Assembly: GCF_024323335.1 (NCBI RefSeq)
Contig: NC_066581.1
Span: 231,462,539 to 231,526,538 of the forward strand
DNA length: 64,000 nucleotides
Reading direction: 5' to 3'
Origin: Lathyrus oleraceus
Lineage: Eukaryota > Streptophyta > Magnoliopsida > Fabales > Fabaceae
Positions within the stretch are counted from its first letter, which is position 1. Each line of letters opens with the position of its first letter. Positions 44,805 through 57,130 of this stretch are shown piece by piece. A model generated the notes under the pieces. The model was given only the letters and a program-made list of their open reading frames with translations, ran no database searches and was not told the origin of the DNA. Made by a program: the position numbers and the translations under genes.

Positions 44805-47800
44805 ATCAGGGCAACGTAGTTCCCCTTAACAGGGGTACAACACTCTCCTAACCAGAGACCAGGGAAACAACAAACTAATAGGGACTCTGACTCGAGCCTA
44901 ATAGTTGTCATGCAAACAATAATCCCTAAGTTGAGGTCTCTAACATGCATCCTACTTCCTCAGAAGTCAATCAAACAACTCCTACAGAAATGGAGATGAG
45001 AAGAGGAAAACAGATAAACACACTAACATAAGTGAACAAGCATCACACACTATATCCACACAAGAGGCTTCAACCCAAGGGGTAGGCTTTAGTCAAGAGG
45101 GGTCATATCAACCTCGACAAACAAGCCAAACTGTACAAAGGTAGTTTGTAGCTCTTAACCACTAACATTGAGAGTTAGGGTGAAGCTGATCAAAGATGCA
45201 AATGAGTATGAGACCTCATGCTCTTAACCCTGGCCAGGGTGAGCTCAAATCAAAGAAAGCGTGGGGATCCAGAAAGTGAGATCCTATTCCACTTGACAGA
45301 CACTGGACAAAGATCTTGGGTACATGTTCAAAAGCATCAGCACGTAGTGCGAGCATAAAGAGCGACTCACTGAATAACGGGGGATTGGCTACTAATCCCT
45401 TTTATCCGTCAATTGCCTCTTCACTTAGGAGGACTTATCAAGTAACATGCCTCACTTGGAGGTCTTTGGCACAATCTGTAAACAAACACAAACAGAGCCT
45501 CTTAAGGAGGACTTGCCAGCAAAATGCCTGCCAAAAAGGTGACAGGACTTCCAGACTACATGGAGTAAGACGCTAACTACCTAGGTGGTGTATCAACCAG
45601 AATCCAAAGCTCAAGCAAGAGCTAAAATCAAGCAACTAATGTACCTGTACAAAAGCTAACCAGTTAGTATCTCCGACAACCAATCAGAAGACAAACAATG
45701 AAACCATCCCACTGTACACAATTCAATGAGCAATGGTCAAGCAATCAAATGAAGCAATGAGCTCAACTCATCAACTTAAATCCCTACAAAACACAAAGAA
45801 GTCAGAACACAATCCAAGTTGCATCTCAAAAGGTGAGCAACTCAACCATTAATGCTAAGTGTCCAAACCTAAAACACAAGTCAAGGTTAGTTCATGTACA
45901 AAACACTAGTATAAAGACTAGGTTCAAAACCAAACCAAATGATCAAAACAGAAGTCAATCTTTCACATATTTCACATTCAAACATTCAATAAAGTGTCCT
46001 CAAAAGGACCAACATCAATTCACAAGGCAAGTAGCTCAAATGATCAATGTAAAGCAAAGGCAAGCAAATGTGCACAAAATGGACATCCAAATTAGAAAAT
46101 CCAAATCAAAACAGAAAAGCATGCAAAGGCTATGAAATTTTTTATGCAAGTTTCTCATGTTATGAACAAACAATGTGCAAAATATCAAATCAAGAAAGGT
46201 TCAAATGATAGGTGAACAAAAATGCACAAATGCAATGCACAAAATGTGACACAAATTGTCACACTACATCCTCATGTGTCAAAAACAGTGATAGCATATG
46301 AGAAAAATTCCAAACCAATTCTCAAAAATCATATCATGAATGAAGATTAAGCATACAAAAAATCAGATCAATTGGATCAAAGATGAGCATTTCACCAAGC
46401 AATGAACATAGCATATCAATTTGACACAACATGGATTCAAAAACTCCAAAATAAAATTCCAGAAACAAACAAATCATGAAATTAATCCTATGAAAAACTA
46501 GAGATCAAAACAAGATCATGAAAAAAAATTGGAGTCAATTTGGACTATTCTACTATTTTTTATGATTTTATAAAGATAGCAAATAAAATGAAATAATATG
46601 GAAATAAAGGAGGGAAATGAAAATTTGAATTAAATCAGCAATATTCACAACCAAGGATTGAACACATGCATTAAGGATCAATGGCGCTCAAAGTGAAACG
46701 CTGCGTTTCACTTAATGACATGGCAGCCACACAACAAGTCAACAACACGCAAGGCGAGTCAAAACAATATAAGCCAACCAAACAGACACGCAAGCGCCAC
46801 ACAAGCAACGAACCCTAGCAACACAGTCAGACGCCGGAGCTGTAGCTCCGGTTGTCTTCTCCGGCCGTCTCCGGCGGAGATTCAATGAAGTTTTTCCAGA
46901 TTTTGGCAAATGATATACCATTCGAATCGCTGAATCAAGTACAATCCAAATATGCAACTCATTCAACCTAATTCATCACGTAATTCACAGATCGAAGCAA
47001 AGAAGTTTTGAGATCCAACTTATATTCAACCTAACTTCCTCAATTCTTAACCATTTCTAATTCTAAACATACATCCGTGCTCTACTCAAAGATATCTACA
47101 AGCCTATGATCATAAAACATCCAAAAGAGAGATCGAAATTTTCACTTACTTGAAATGGAAGCTGTTGAAATCGCGTTCTCAAGCTCTCATCTGCTCCAGA
47201 TCTTCTCCCTTGCACCTCTTTTGAAGCTTTAAATAAGAAGCAACACTTGAATCCTCTTAGATCTTGCTCAATTTCAAACTTCCATCTCCATGTTCATGCA
47301 CTTGAATAGCTCGAATTTGGACTGAATTCCACAAAGTAATGGTTGAATCTTGATCAATGAAGGATGATGATCAAGATTATGCAAAGAAATTTGGTGTTTA
47401 TGTGGAGAAATTAGCAAATTCGAAGAGAGAGAAAAAATGGAGAGTTCCTTGAATTTGGATCTGAAAAGTTAGTTATGGTTGTTACAATTAGGGTTTGGCT
47501 ATTTATATGATGTGTTAATCACAATGCTAATCCACTTAGGCCTTGGTTAATCATGATTAGTGAATTTTGAAGTAATTGCAAAAAATGAATAATGCACCAT
47601 TATGCCCATGCAACACGTCCAAATTCTCATGCAAAGCCTTGAAGTCACTTAATATCAACCAAGGATCATGATGGAAGAATTAATTTGCTTACACCATAAG
47701 CCAATTTCAAATTGTGGAATTTCCCTCCAAAATGAACATGAATGGAATAGTGAGCATACAAGCTTCTCTCATGCATGGCAATGGTTCATTTGAAATGTAT

Positions 47801-48764
47801 TGGTCATGAGGAGTACTTTGCAAAAAGAATGGACCAATTTGGAGTTTTGTATTAAAAGTTATGTCACTTTGAACTTCCATGCATACTTTGTGATCATTTG
47901 GCCATAACTTCTCAACCAATTATCATATGGACATGATCTATGACTTTTTGGAAATGGGAGACAAAGATCTACAACTTTCATGTTCACCAAAAATCCATTT
48001 GAAGCTTATTTGATGTTGATAAGTCAAGTTGAATATGGACTAAAAACTTGCCATTTTTGGAAACTTGAAATTACAGGTCACTTTCCATTTTTGGAAACTT
48101 TTGCCATGACTTCAAAATCTTCAAGATAGATGTTTAAACTGACAAATGAACCTCTTTTGAACATGATTGAGGTGTCTCAACTCATTTCCCCACCTCATAG
48201 CCCTCAGTTGACTGCACAGTTGGTTGTTTGGTCTTCAGATGATCATGAAATGCTTGACTGAATTTGAGCCTCAAACCCTTGATGAAATGGCTTCAAAATG
48301 AAACCTTGGCTTATGTAAGCTTCTCATAACAATAATGTGATATCCATCCCCAGCAAATACCTCATCTCCTTGAGAAACCCTAGTTGGAAGAAAGGCATTG
48401 ATTAGGGTTGACCAGAGATCACAACCCTAATCCAAAGGAACTTGAGAATGAATCATGAAACCCTGGATGATGATAGAACTATGATGATGGTAATGTATCC
48501 TTGAAAATAAGATAATGCTCAAGACCTTTGAAGGATTAGGAAACCCTAATTGAAGTGCAAACCCTCAGATGGTTGATCATCAATTCATAGAGACCCTCAG
48601 GCTTGAATCATGTAACTTCTCCATCTTTTGAAAGACTTTGGAGGATGACCTTCTCACTTTCAAATGATATGCAAAATGAAATGCCTAATATCCTAAAATA
48701 TAAAATGCAATGTGTCAAACTAGTCTCAAGAAGAGGAGGGCAAGTTTTGAGGTGTTACAAGAGG

Positions 48765-49841
48765 CCAACTCTTCAAAGGTCACTTCTTCATCACTTGTGT
48801 CTCCATCAGAACCCCATCTGCAGTTACCAGATTTGCAGCTTCATCTGTTTCACTCTCATCAGACCAAGTGGCAGCAAGACTCATCTTTTGCTTCTTGAGG
48901 TAGGTTCCACATTCAGTTCTAATGTGTCTATACCCATCACATTCATAGCACTGTACTTCTTTTCCCTCTTTGGGCTTATCATCTGACCTTGCTCTTCCTT
49001 CAGCATTGTTGGATCTGCTGATGTCAGGTGAGATGTTCTTGACATTAGCCTTGGATTCTACATCCATCTTTTTCAACAATCTATTGAACTGTCTCCCCAA
49101 CATTGCTACTTCTTTTGACAAGTCTTTATCAATATCCTGACTGTTTTCATCTTTTGTGTTTGACATGAAGGCCATGCTTTTGGTTTTCTTTTTAGAACCA
49201 TCATTTAATCCCATCTCAAATGTTTGGAGGGAACCAATTAGCTCATCAACTCTCATGTTGGAGATGTCTTGGGATTCTTCTATGGCTGTTACTTTCATAG
49301 CAAATCTCCTAGGGAGTGACCTGAGTATTTTCCTTACCAGCGTCTCATCTGACATCTTCTCTCCCAGAGCTCCTGAGGCATTAGAAATTTCAAGAATGCT
49401 CATATGAAATTCATGTATATTTTCATCTTCTTTCATTCTTAGATGTTCAAACTTGGAGGTGAGCAACTGTAGTCTAGACATTTTAACCCTAGATGTGCCT
49501 TCATGGGTGGTTTTGAGAATATCCCAAGCATCTTTAGCCACTTCACAATTGTTTATCAACCTGAACATGTTCTTGTCTACTCCATTGAATATGGCATTCA
49601 ATGCTTTAGAATTTCCAAGGGCTAGATCATCCTCCTCCTTGGACCATTGTTCTTCAGGCTTCTTGTCAGTTGTGGCTGCTCCTTCCTTAGTAATTACTGG
49701 ATGAACCCATCCTGTTAACACAGCCTTTCAAGCCTTATTATCCAAATATTTTAAGAAGGCTACCATTCGAGGTTTCCAATAGTCATAGTTAGATCCATCC
49801 AAAATTGGTGGTCTGTGAATAGATCCTCCATCTCTCTCCAT
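48765..49841 (-). pseudogene. gag: Sirevirus C2 gag, N-terminal part
   Basis: Starts at ATG 49839-49841 (MERDGGSIHRPPILDG), the usual Sirevirus Gag opening, and hits an in-frame stop at 49728-49730. The frame then continues VLTGWVHP and stays open to 48783. Recognisable are the UBN2-type gag core (NAIFNGVDKNMFRLI, AKDAWDILKTTHEGTSRVKMSRLQLL, LRSLPRRF) and a zinc knuckle CYECDGYRHIRTEC at about 48965-48924. A frameshift just before the solo LTR moves the frame to SDEEVTFEELAS. The coding continues left of LTR Z at 43691. Confidence 0.87.
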
Positions 49842-49893
49842 TGTACCAGAAAGTATTGCCCCTAGATCTCACCCAGAACCAGAGCAGGATGCC

Positions 49894-49906
49894 TGCTCTG
49901 ATACCA
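49894..49906 (-). other. Sirevirus C2 primer binding site
   Basis: The minus strand reads TGGTATCAGAGCA, complementary to the 3' end of initiator methionine tRNA, two bases inside the LTR end at 49909. Standard for Ty1-copia. Confidence 0.92.
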
Positions 49907-49908
49907 AT

Positions 49909-51089
49909 TGAAATTCTGGTATCAGATATGAGATGTCGAATGTAATGTCACGACACTAATATCTGAATTCTACAAACATAAGAAAGATATAGAAAGATAA
50001 AGCAAAGGACACAAGCAATTGTTAACCTAGTTCGGTCCAACTCACCTACATCTGGGGGCTACCAAGCCAGGAAGGAAATTCACTAAAATAGAATCAGTTC
50101 AAAGACTCTCCGTACACTTCAATAAGTTACAGTCTTTCTCACCTAATCTCTACCTGTGCAATTTCTACCTAAGCACTCTTAGATATGAGAACCCACTCAC
50201 TTCCTTACAATCACACACCAGTGATTTTAAACAACAATCCCTTGAGAAAAGAAAACACTTTTCAATAACACACTCTTGATTTTACTTCATAGTTTCAATC
50301 AAGAAGACACACTCTTGATCTTGCTTAACAACTTTGATCAAGAAGACACACACTCTTTCTTAACAGCTTTAGAGTGACAAACTACAACCACAAATCAGTC
50401 CAATTCAATCATCAATGGATGACTTGAATAACCTACAAGTCTCACGACTAAATAAACACAAACCCTAGCTCTCTCTCTATATTTCGCTCAGTATTGGTTA
50501 TGTTGTAGAACAGGTTTTCTAAGTCCCTTTTTATAGAAGCATTCAGCTGGGCTTGGACATCTTGAAAACCCTAAATCTATTTTCCAATCAAATCTTTTTA
50601 TAACAGCTGGTTATATCTCCTTGGAAAATAAGTAAATCAGGTTGTAATCCATGATTGAATGCGCCAACTAATCAGATCTTCAATCATACAAAGATTTCCA
50701 TTAATTGTGCAATCACATAACACCAAACATTCACACTGAATCTTCTGTGTACAGGATGTCATGACATCGGGTCTGACATCCTGGAAAAATCCTGCATAAT
50801 CCAATAATTCCTTTTATAACTTCCAGCAGGTACAACCATATCAGATGTCATGACCTTGTGTATGTCATCTGAAACAATCTTGCATGAACATGTCTTTCAT
50901 TTAAGCTCCAGCAGGTACATCCAATATCAGAAGCCATGACATTGTATGTGGCATTCTGAAACACTCCTGCCTGAACATGTTCTTGAACTCCAGCAGGTAC
51001 ATAGGATATCTCATGTTAAGACATCACACATAACATCTTGTGAACACTCTTTGTTTTACCAAAATTACTGTCAACACTTAGAATCAACA
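49909..51089 (-). mobile_element. Sirevirus C2 5' LTR
   Basis: 1181-bp LTR, TGTTGATTC... to ...CAGAATTTCA on the minus strand, followed outside by TSD GCTTG (51090-51094). TATA box TATAAAAAGGG on the minus strand at 50525-50535. It carries the uninterrupted version of the site where the 3' LTR received the Ogre insertion (about 50207-50225). Confidence 0.9.
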
Positions 51090-52644
51090 GCTTGCTTTGC
51101 CTCTAAGTTTGAACCTAAAAACGTGAAGGAAACCTTGACTGATGAATTTTGGATCAATGTTATGCAAAAAGAATTAGGTAAGTTTATAAGCAATGAAATA
51201 TGGGTCTTAGTGCCTAGGCCTAAAGGAATGAATGTTATTGGCACAAAATGGATCTATAAGAACAAATATGATGAAAAAGGGATTGTAACAAGAAACAAGG
51301 TCAGACTTGTTGCTCAGGGATACACTCAAATTGAAGGGGTTGATTTTGATGAGGCTTTTGCCCCTGTTTCTCGACTTGAGTCAATAAGACTACTGTTAAG
51401 AGTGGCTTATTTACTTAAGTTCAAGCTATTTCAAATGGATATGAAAAGTGCCTTCTTAAATGGGTACTTGAATGAAGAAGTCTATGTTGAACAACCCAAG
51501 GGGTTCAGAGATCCCAACGTTCCAGATCATGTTTACAAACTAAGGAAAGCTCTCTATGGATTAAAGCAAGCACCTAAGGCCTGGTAAGAAAAGCTCACTA
51601 AGTACGTTGTTAACAATGGATACAGGAAATGAGGAACATACAAGATACTGTTTGTTAAATAATTTCCTGGTAAAATGATTATATCTCAAACATATATCGA
51701 TGACATTATGTTTGGAGGGATGTCTAACTAGATGGTACAACATTTTGTCAGGAAGATGCAATCTGAATTTTAAATGAGTCTTGTTGGTGAATTGACATAC
51801 TTTCTTCGGCTCCAAGTCAAAAAAAATGGATGGCATTATCTTCATCTCTCAAAGAAAGTATGCCAAGAGTATAGTAAATAAGTTTGGCATGGAAAATTCT
51901 AGTCATAAAAGGAGACATGCACCAACTCACTTGAAACTGACTAAAGATTAAAAAGGTGTAAATATGGATCAAAGTCTATACAGGAGTATGATCGGTAGTC
52001 TGTTGTATCTTACAACTAGCAGACCTGACATTATATTTGTTGTAGAAGTATGTGCAAGATATCATTCTGAACCCAAAATTAGTCATATTCCTCAAGTGAA
52101 AAGGATCCCGAAGTATATCAATGGAACTAGTGACTATGGAATGTTGTATTCTTATAATGTAAACTCCCTTCTGACAGGATATTGTGATACAGATTGGGCA
52201 GACAATGCTGATGATAGAAAGAGAACTTCTGGAGGATGTTTTTTCTTGGTAAATAATCTTATATCTTGGTTCAGTAAGAATTAAAATAGTGTGCCCTTAC
52301 CTACGGCTGAGGCTGAATATATTACAGCAGGTAATAGTTACTCTCAATTAATTTGGATGAAACAAATGTTAGAAGAATACAATGTCCAGCAAGAAATCAT
52401 GACATTGTACTGTGACAACCTAAGTGCTATTAACATTTCTAAGAATCCTATTCAGCACAGGAGAACTAAGTTTATTGATATTTGTCGTCACTTTATTAGG
52501 GATCTGGTTGAAGACAAAATTGGAACTCTTGAGCATGTAACCACTAAGAATCAACTGGCAGATATTTTTACTAAAGCCTTAGATGCAAATCAGTTTGAAA
52601 ATTTAAGAGGAGAATTGGGCATTTGTATGCTTGAAGAATTATAG
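51090..52644 (+). pseudogene. pol: Sirevirus C1 RT and RNase H
   Basis: Continuation of C1 after the C2 insertion. Copia-type RT: ACFASKFEPKNVKETLTDEFW, NEIWVLVPRPKGMNVIGTKWIYKNK, VRLVAQGYTQIEGVDFDEAFAPVSR, FQMDMKSAFLNGYLNEEVYVEQPKG, KALYGLKQAPKAW, with the catalytic motif present as TYIDDIMFGG near 51700. RNase H: MIGSLLYLTTSRPDI, YCDTDWADNADDRKRTSGG, PTAEAEYI, YCDNLSAINISKNP, HFIRDLVEDK and QLADIFTKAL. Stops at 51586, 51631, 51660, 51730, 51771 and 52282 and several frameshifts kill it. It joins 15372 directly if C2 is removed. Confidence 0.88.
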
Positions 52645-52840
52645 CAATTACTAAATTGGAGATATGGAAATCAAATTTTCTCTTCCCTCCACTTAATGGT
52701 GCACAAAATCAAGGACTATCTTACAATTTTTCCTTACTTTTTCGACGCTGCACCCTAGACAATCTCATTCTACCTCCTGTATTCTCTCTCCTTACCTTAC
52801 TCTCAAGAACTCTCATCTCTCCATCTTCTCTCTACAGTCC

Positions 52841-54158
52841 ATGCCGAAAACCTCCAAAATGTCTCAACCTTTTGTCTCTACTCCGAGCAAGCACTTCAAA
52901 GAGCAATCAAACCCTAAAAATATTTATGCTGAGATAGATCTCTCTGATGTCATTACTGATTTCGTTCCTCTCTTGATAGTTCTTGTCCATGCAACTCCTA
53001 TGAGAAAGGCTAGCCCACTAAAGTAAGTACCTTTTCCTCTCCTTACATGATTGTTAGAAATGTAAATACTCTTGAACCCTCTACTGCAGTGAAGAAAACC
53101 CGGTCTATGACTAGTCTGTATCTTGATCCCATTAATGTTGAACCTAATGTTGATATTTCTAAAGATTGTCCTGATATGAAAAATGTTATGGAAGATGTTG
53201 AAGCCTATGAAACCAGTAATAGACCTAGATCTGTAACTACCTTGAGTAAATCCAGCATGATCGTTATGGACAAAGATGGCGTAGACAAGAATATTTGTGT
53301 GTTGATCTCTCAAGTATTAGGTATTGACCCCAAGGCTAATGGTGTTCAAGATGTCTCCATATCATTGGCCCAACCTGATAACAATATTGAGACCCCCATG
53401 GATATATCTATTGTGAATGTACCTAATTGTCTCCTGAAAAATCGAAAGACAAAGAAAGGTCTAAAGGGATGACTGGTGATCTGGCTGACAAAGATAAAAA
53501 CTATGTTGAGAAAAAGGATCAACCTACCTACATAGTAAATATTGAGGAACTGGACTCTGATGATGTTCCCATCGGTCAAAGACTAGCTCCAGGTATAGAT
53601 AAAAGATTGAAGAACAGAAAAGGTCAAGCTATTGAATCCTCCAGCACACCCTCCAAATCTACAAGGAAAAAAGCTAGTGTTGGTCCTACAAAAAGATGGA
53701 GCAAGGTTATTACTTCTGTGTCTAAGAATAAATCCTTGAAGAGGAAGAAAGTTCCTTCAGAGTCTAGTGATTCTGGCCATGATGTCGAACACAATGTTCA
53801 GGACATCATCTCTACTTCCAAAAAGTAAGCCTCTGGGAAGAAGATTCCAGCAAATATCCCTGAAGTTCCAATTGACAACATTTCCTTTCACTTTGTGAAG
53901 AATGTTGAAAAATGGAAATTTGTTTATCAAAGAAGATTAGATATGGAAAGGGAACTGGGAAAAGATGCTTTTGAATGCAAAGAGGTGATAAGTCTGATTA
54001 AAGAGGCTGGATTAATGAAAACTGTAACTGGTTTTGGCAAGTGCAATGAAATGCTTGTTAAAGAATTTATTGTGAACATCTCTAAGGAATGTGACAACAA
54101 GAGAAGCAAGAAGTTCAGAGGAAAATGTGTGGATTTTCTCCTGAAATGTAGTGGTTGA
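52841..54158 (+). pseudogene. Sirevirus C1 envelope-like ORF
   Basis: Sireviruses carry an extra frame downstream of pol, called envelope-like although its role is unproven. Here it starts MPKTSKMSQPFVSTPSKHFK at 52841, changes frame near 53020 and 53440, has a stop at 53826-53828 and continues to 54158. The middle part is acidic then strongly basic (KKASVGPTKRWSKV, SLKRKKVPSES). The C-terminal part holds the best-conserved block, IDNISFHFVKNVEKWKFVYQRR, with KTVTGFGKCNEMLVKEFIVN. No signal peptide or clear transmembrane pair is evident to me. Truncated by a stop after KCVDFLLKCSG. Confidence 0.75.
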
Positions 54159-54191
54159 TTGCATTTTGGAAAAATAAGTATTATTGATAGA

Positions 54192-55011
54192 TGTTGAACA
54201 ATATGTCCTAACATGTTGTTTCAACATTTGAGCGTGGCCCAGATTTAGTATCTCATGAGATTTGGTTTCTTTAATATATCATCTGAATATTCTCTAAATA
54301 TTTAGTTCACGTATTATGTTGAGCGTTTTCTAAAAATAAAAAGACTATTTTGTCTTGACTTATTTACGAAGTAACGATGTCAAGACATTTTAGGAAACAT
54401 CTGATTTGATTGAGATCAAATTTGAAGATTGTGCAGAGATCTTGGACCTGTTGTAAATCAAGCCCGAAGCCCGTGTCTTTCCACTATTATTTATAGAGCA
54501 GTTCTAAACCTAAGAAGGCAATGAAGCAGTGCAGAATATTGTCCAAATTAGGGTTTCGTGTCTGTGCTTTGTGTCAGTCATTCGAGTATCTCCTCAATAC
54601 TTGAATTGGACCTGGTTTATTGAGTTGTAACTAATAATCCCTCAGAAGCTTTTAAGCAAGAGTGGATTGTGTTTCATAGTTGTAAGTTGTTGTAAGGTTA
54701 AAGGGAAGTGAGAGGGGCCTCATATCTTGGAGCGTATTAGATAGAAACATCCACAGGTAGAGATTAGGTGAAAGTCTGTAAAACCTGAGGTTGTTCAGGA
54801 CTTCAAACTAATTATGTGATAGTGGATTTCCTTCCTGGCTTGGTAGCCCCCAAATGTAGGTGACATTCCACCGAACTGGGTTAACAACTGATTGTGTTAT
54901 TTCCTGTCATACAGTTACTTAAATCCTAATATTTTTTGTGGTGTGATAATGTGTAGACCCTGGTGTCGTGACATCGTGTACGATATCCGAGAATTGCTTA
55001 CCAGAATTTCA
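54192..55011 (+). mobile_element. Sirevirus C1 3' LTR
   Basis: About 820 bp, starting TGTTGAACAATATG and ending CCAGAATTTCA. The second half resembles the C2 LTR in opposite orientation (GATTTCCTTCCTGGCTTGGTAGCCCCC, GTGTCGTGACAT). TATA-like TTATTTATAGAG at about 54487-54498. The left boundary is inferred from TG and family resemblance; a purine-rich tract is weak there. No matching TSD can be sought because C1 lacks its 5' end. Confidence 0.7.
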
Positions 55012-55563
55012 CTTTTGAAATAAGTTATGTAGCTAGCATAATAAGTAACATGTTTTCCCTCCAAAATTGCACCTTTGAATATTTTGAATTTGAACTGCAC
55101 TTGAAAACTTTGACCATGAATCTTGCAATTTGACTATGAATCTCAATGCCTTGTCTTGAACCCACACCATACATAATGAACAAGTGTAATGATCAAACCC
55201 ATAAAGAAACTTAAACAATCAAATGAATCTCACATGGTTGAAAAATTTGATACTTGAAATCCCTAATTAAATATAATATCAAGATGCAACCCATATGATC
55301 CATAGGTGCTAAATATTAAGGATTATGGTTCATGGCCTTGAATTCAAGGGAATTGTCACCGCTAGTCAATGTATCATAGGATGCCCTAGATTTGGATATC
55401 AAGGAAACCCTAGCTCCATGTTGACCATAAACATCAAAAGCCTTTGATTCCATGATGTAATGGTAAAATGAATGTATTATGATGCTAATGAATATGTAGA
55501 TGTTCCATAGACCAAAAGTCAAATGAAAGTGTAAAAGGGGAGGGTAAATTTTGGGGTATGATA
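55012..55563 (-). mobile_element. Old Ogre-type LTR fragment
   Basis: Ends with AGGGTAAATTTTGGGGTATGATA, which on the minus strand is the characteristic Ogre LTR start (compare TGTAATACCCCAAAATTTACCC at 12279). It includes AAACCCTAG telo-box-like sequence. C1 adjoins it at 55011, so this is probably the layer into which C1 inserted. Confidence 0.6.
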
Positions 55564-56700
55564 TTGACGTCATGTTTGATTTATTCATTGTATGTATTTC
55601 ATGTCTTTGATTCATTACATTTGAAGTATGTTAATGATATTTGTGTTGGAGCATGTTGTTTACTTATTCATTCATGAACAATGTTAGTTTTTGCATAAAT
55701 TCTACTAAGTTCCCAATGAATGCCTTTACTAAGTTCATCTTAGGTGTAGAAAATGCTCTCTTTTTCAAGATTTTTTCTTTTGTCCATTATGCATTGATAC
55801 AAAGGAGTTTATACTCAATACATTTACGGTTTGTATCGAATCCTAGATAGATGAGTCGGTACATTGCTTAAATTTCAAAAGTTTTTGTTTTTTCTGTTCA
55901 GTATGCATCGACTTCAAATTTGTATGAGTCGATACATCCGCATTTTATTCATTTTTTGTTTCAGTATGTATCGACTCCATTCTTGAATGATTCGATACAT
56001 TTATTGCTTTATATTTCTTTTGGGCTGTTGAAGTTGACTCCAATGCCCATTGGGTCGACCCATCCACTTCAAAAGTCACTTTTCATCTATCTTTCCACAT
56101 GTCGGAAGCAATTAAATCTCTCTTAATCTCTCTTTTACTCATTTTTCAAACTTATTTTCATTTTCCAAGCAACATAGGTTCCCTTTTCTCCTTCCCTAGA
56201 CATCTCACATTTACTTATCCCCATTTCACATTTCATCATAAATTCTACTTCTTCCATTTCAAAATCAATCATCTTCATCTATTATTTTCTGCTTTGTGTG
56301 ATTAGGAGATGATTTTCTTAAGTTGGGTAGGTTGGGTTATTCAAATTTAACTTCAAATCAAGCCTTTTTCATTCATACATTTTCTCAAACACTTGGTGTG
56401 CATCTCTTTAAACCCAAAAACCATGCCTTCAAAAATGAAGAAAGGAAAATATGTTATTGGCACTTCATCCTTGATAACACTGAAATTTACTGTATTTTCG
56501 ACTCCAATTTCACATGCATTCTAGTTGTTTTATTATCATTTTGTTGTGTTATTGCTATGTTTTCCTTTGTTTTCAAGTTTTTACTTTAATCGGAGCACCG
56601 ATCGAGAAAAGGAGTGAAAAAGAGCTAAAAAACCCTAAAATTCAGCATTTTGTACTTGTGGCCTACCCCATGGCTGGCGCCATGGACCCTGCCATGACGT
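55564..56700. other. Upstream part of Athila 5' LTR or its flank
   Basis: AT-rich with no coding domain. The left end of the Athila LTR could not be fixed. It contains the inverted-repeat array at 55831-55999. Begins with the palindrome TGACGTCA at 55565-55572. Confidence 0.45.
55831..55999. repeat. Three inverted repeats TGTATCGACT ... AGTCGATACA
   Basis: Arms at 55831-55840 with 55853-55862, 55903-55912 with 55927-55936, and 55967-55976 with 55990-55999. Arms are 10 bp with 0-2 mismatches and spacers of 12-14 bp; unit starts are 72 and 64 bp apart. Confidence 0.8.
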
Positions 56701-56853
56701 GTCTAAGATCAACTTCCCTCAACTTCCACGTTCCCCACTACTTCCACTAAGGCGCCTCATTTTGAGCTTGTGGCGGGCGCCACAAGAGGAAAGTTTTTCC
56801 CTCCCATTTTCAAGTTGAAGGGCATCCTTGTCATTTCCATCTTTTTACTTGCT

Positions 56854-56862
56854 TATAAATAG
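56854..56862 (+). promoter_or_regulatory. TATA box of Athila LTR
   Basis: TATAAATAG, a near-perfect plant TATA element, 1.35 kb before the LTR end, in the orientation of the downstream gag. Confidence 0.65.
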
Positions 56863-57130
56863 AAACTCCAAATCACTTTTACAATCATCCAAACTTAGAA
56901 CAGAGGCAAACTCAGAAGCAACTTTGTTTCACTTAGGCATATATTCAGTATTTTAAAGTGGTAATCGCTTCGCATTGGAGTGTTACCACAATTGTGTAAT
57001 CAAGTCTGTGATAGAGTCTGTAATCGAGTTTGGAGCACTTTGGAAGGAAGTTAATCCTGTCGCCATTTTCATTTCCGCATTGCAATTTATTCAACCCTCC
57101 GATTGGAGCAGGTTTTTATTACTTGTCTTT

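Larger units (their letters stand above)
43697..48759 (-). mobile_element. Solo Ogre LTR Z, TSD AGAGG
   Basis: 5063 bp, left edge TGTCACAACGCG, right edge GGTGTTACA, with AGAGG at 43692-43696 and 48760-48764, inserted in C2 gag. Minus orientation by comparison with LTR A and B, with which it shares the layout but is clearly diverged. It holds three double-hairpin modules (44019-44062, 44105-44150, 44759-44804), a 58-bp tandem repeat (44235-44457), degenerate GAACCCCAAA repeats (about 44480-44630) and a telo-box hairpin with perfect 11-bp arms (48400-48410 with 48422-48432). No coding region. Confidence 0.88.

Noticed and set aside
54192..55011. Solo LTR instead of C1 3' LTR
   Set aside because: It directly follows the envelope-like ORF of C1 in the same orientation and no TSD flanks it, so a 3' LTR is simpler.
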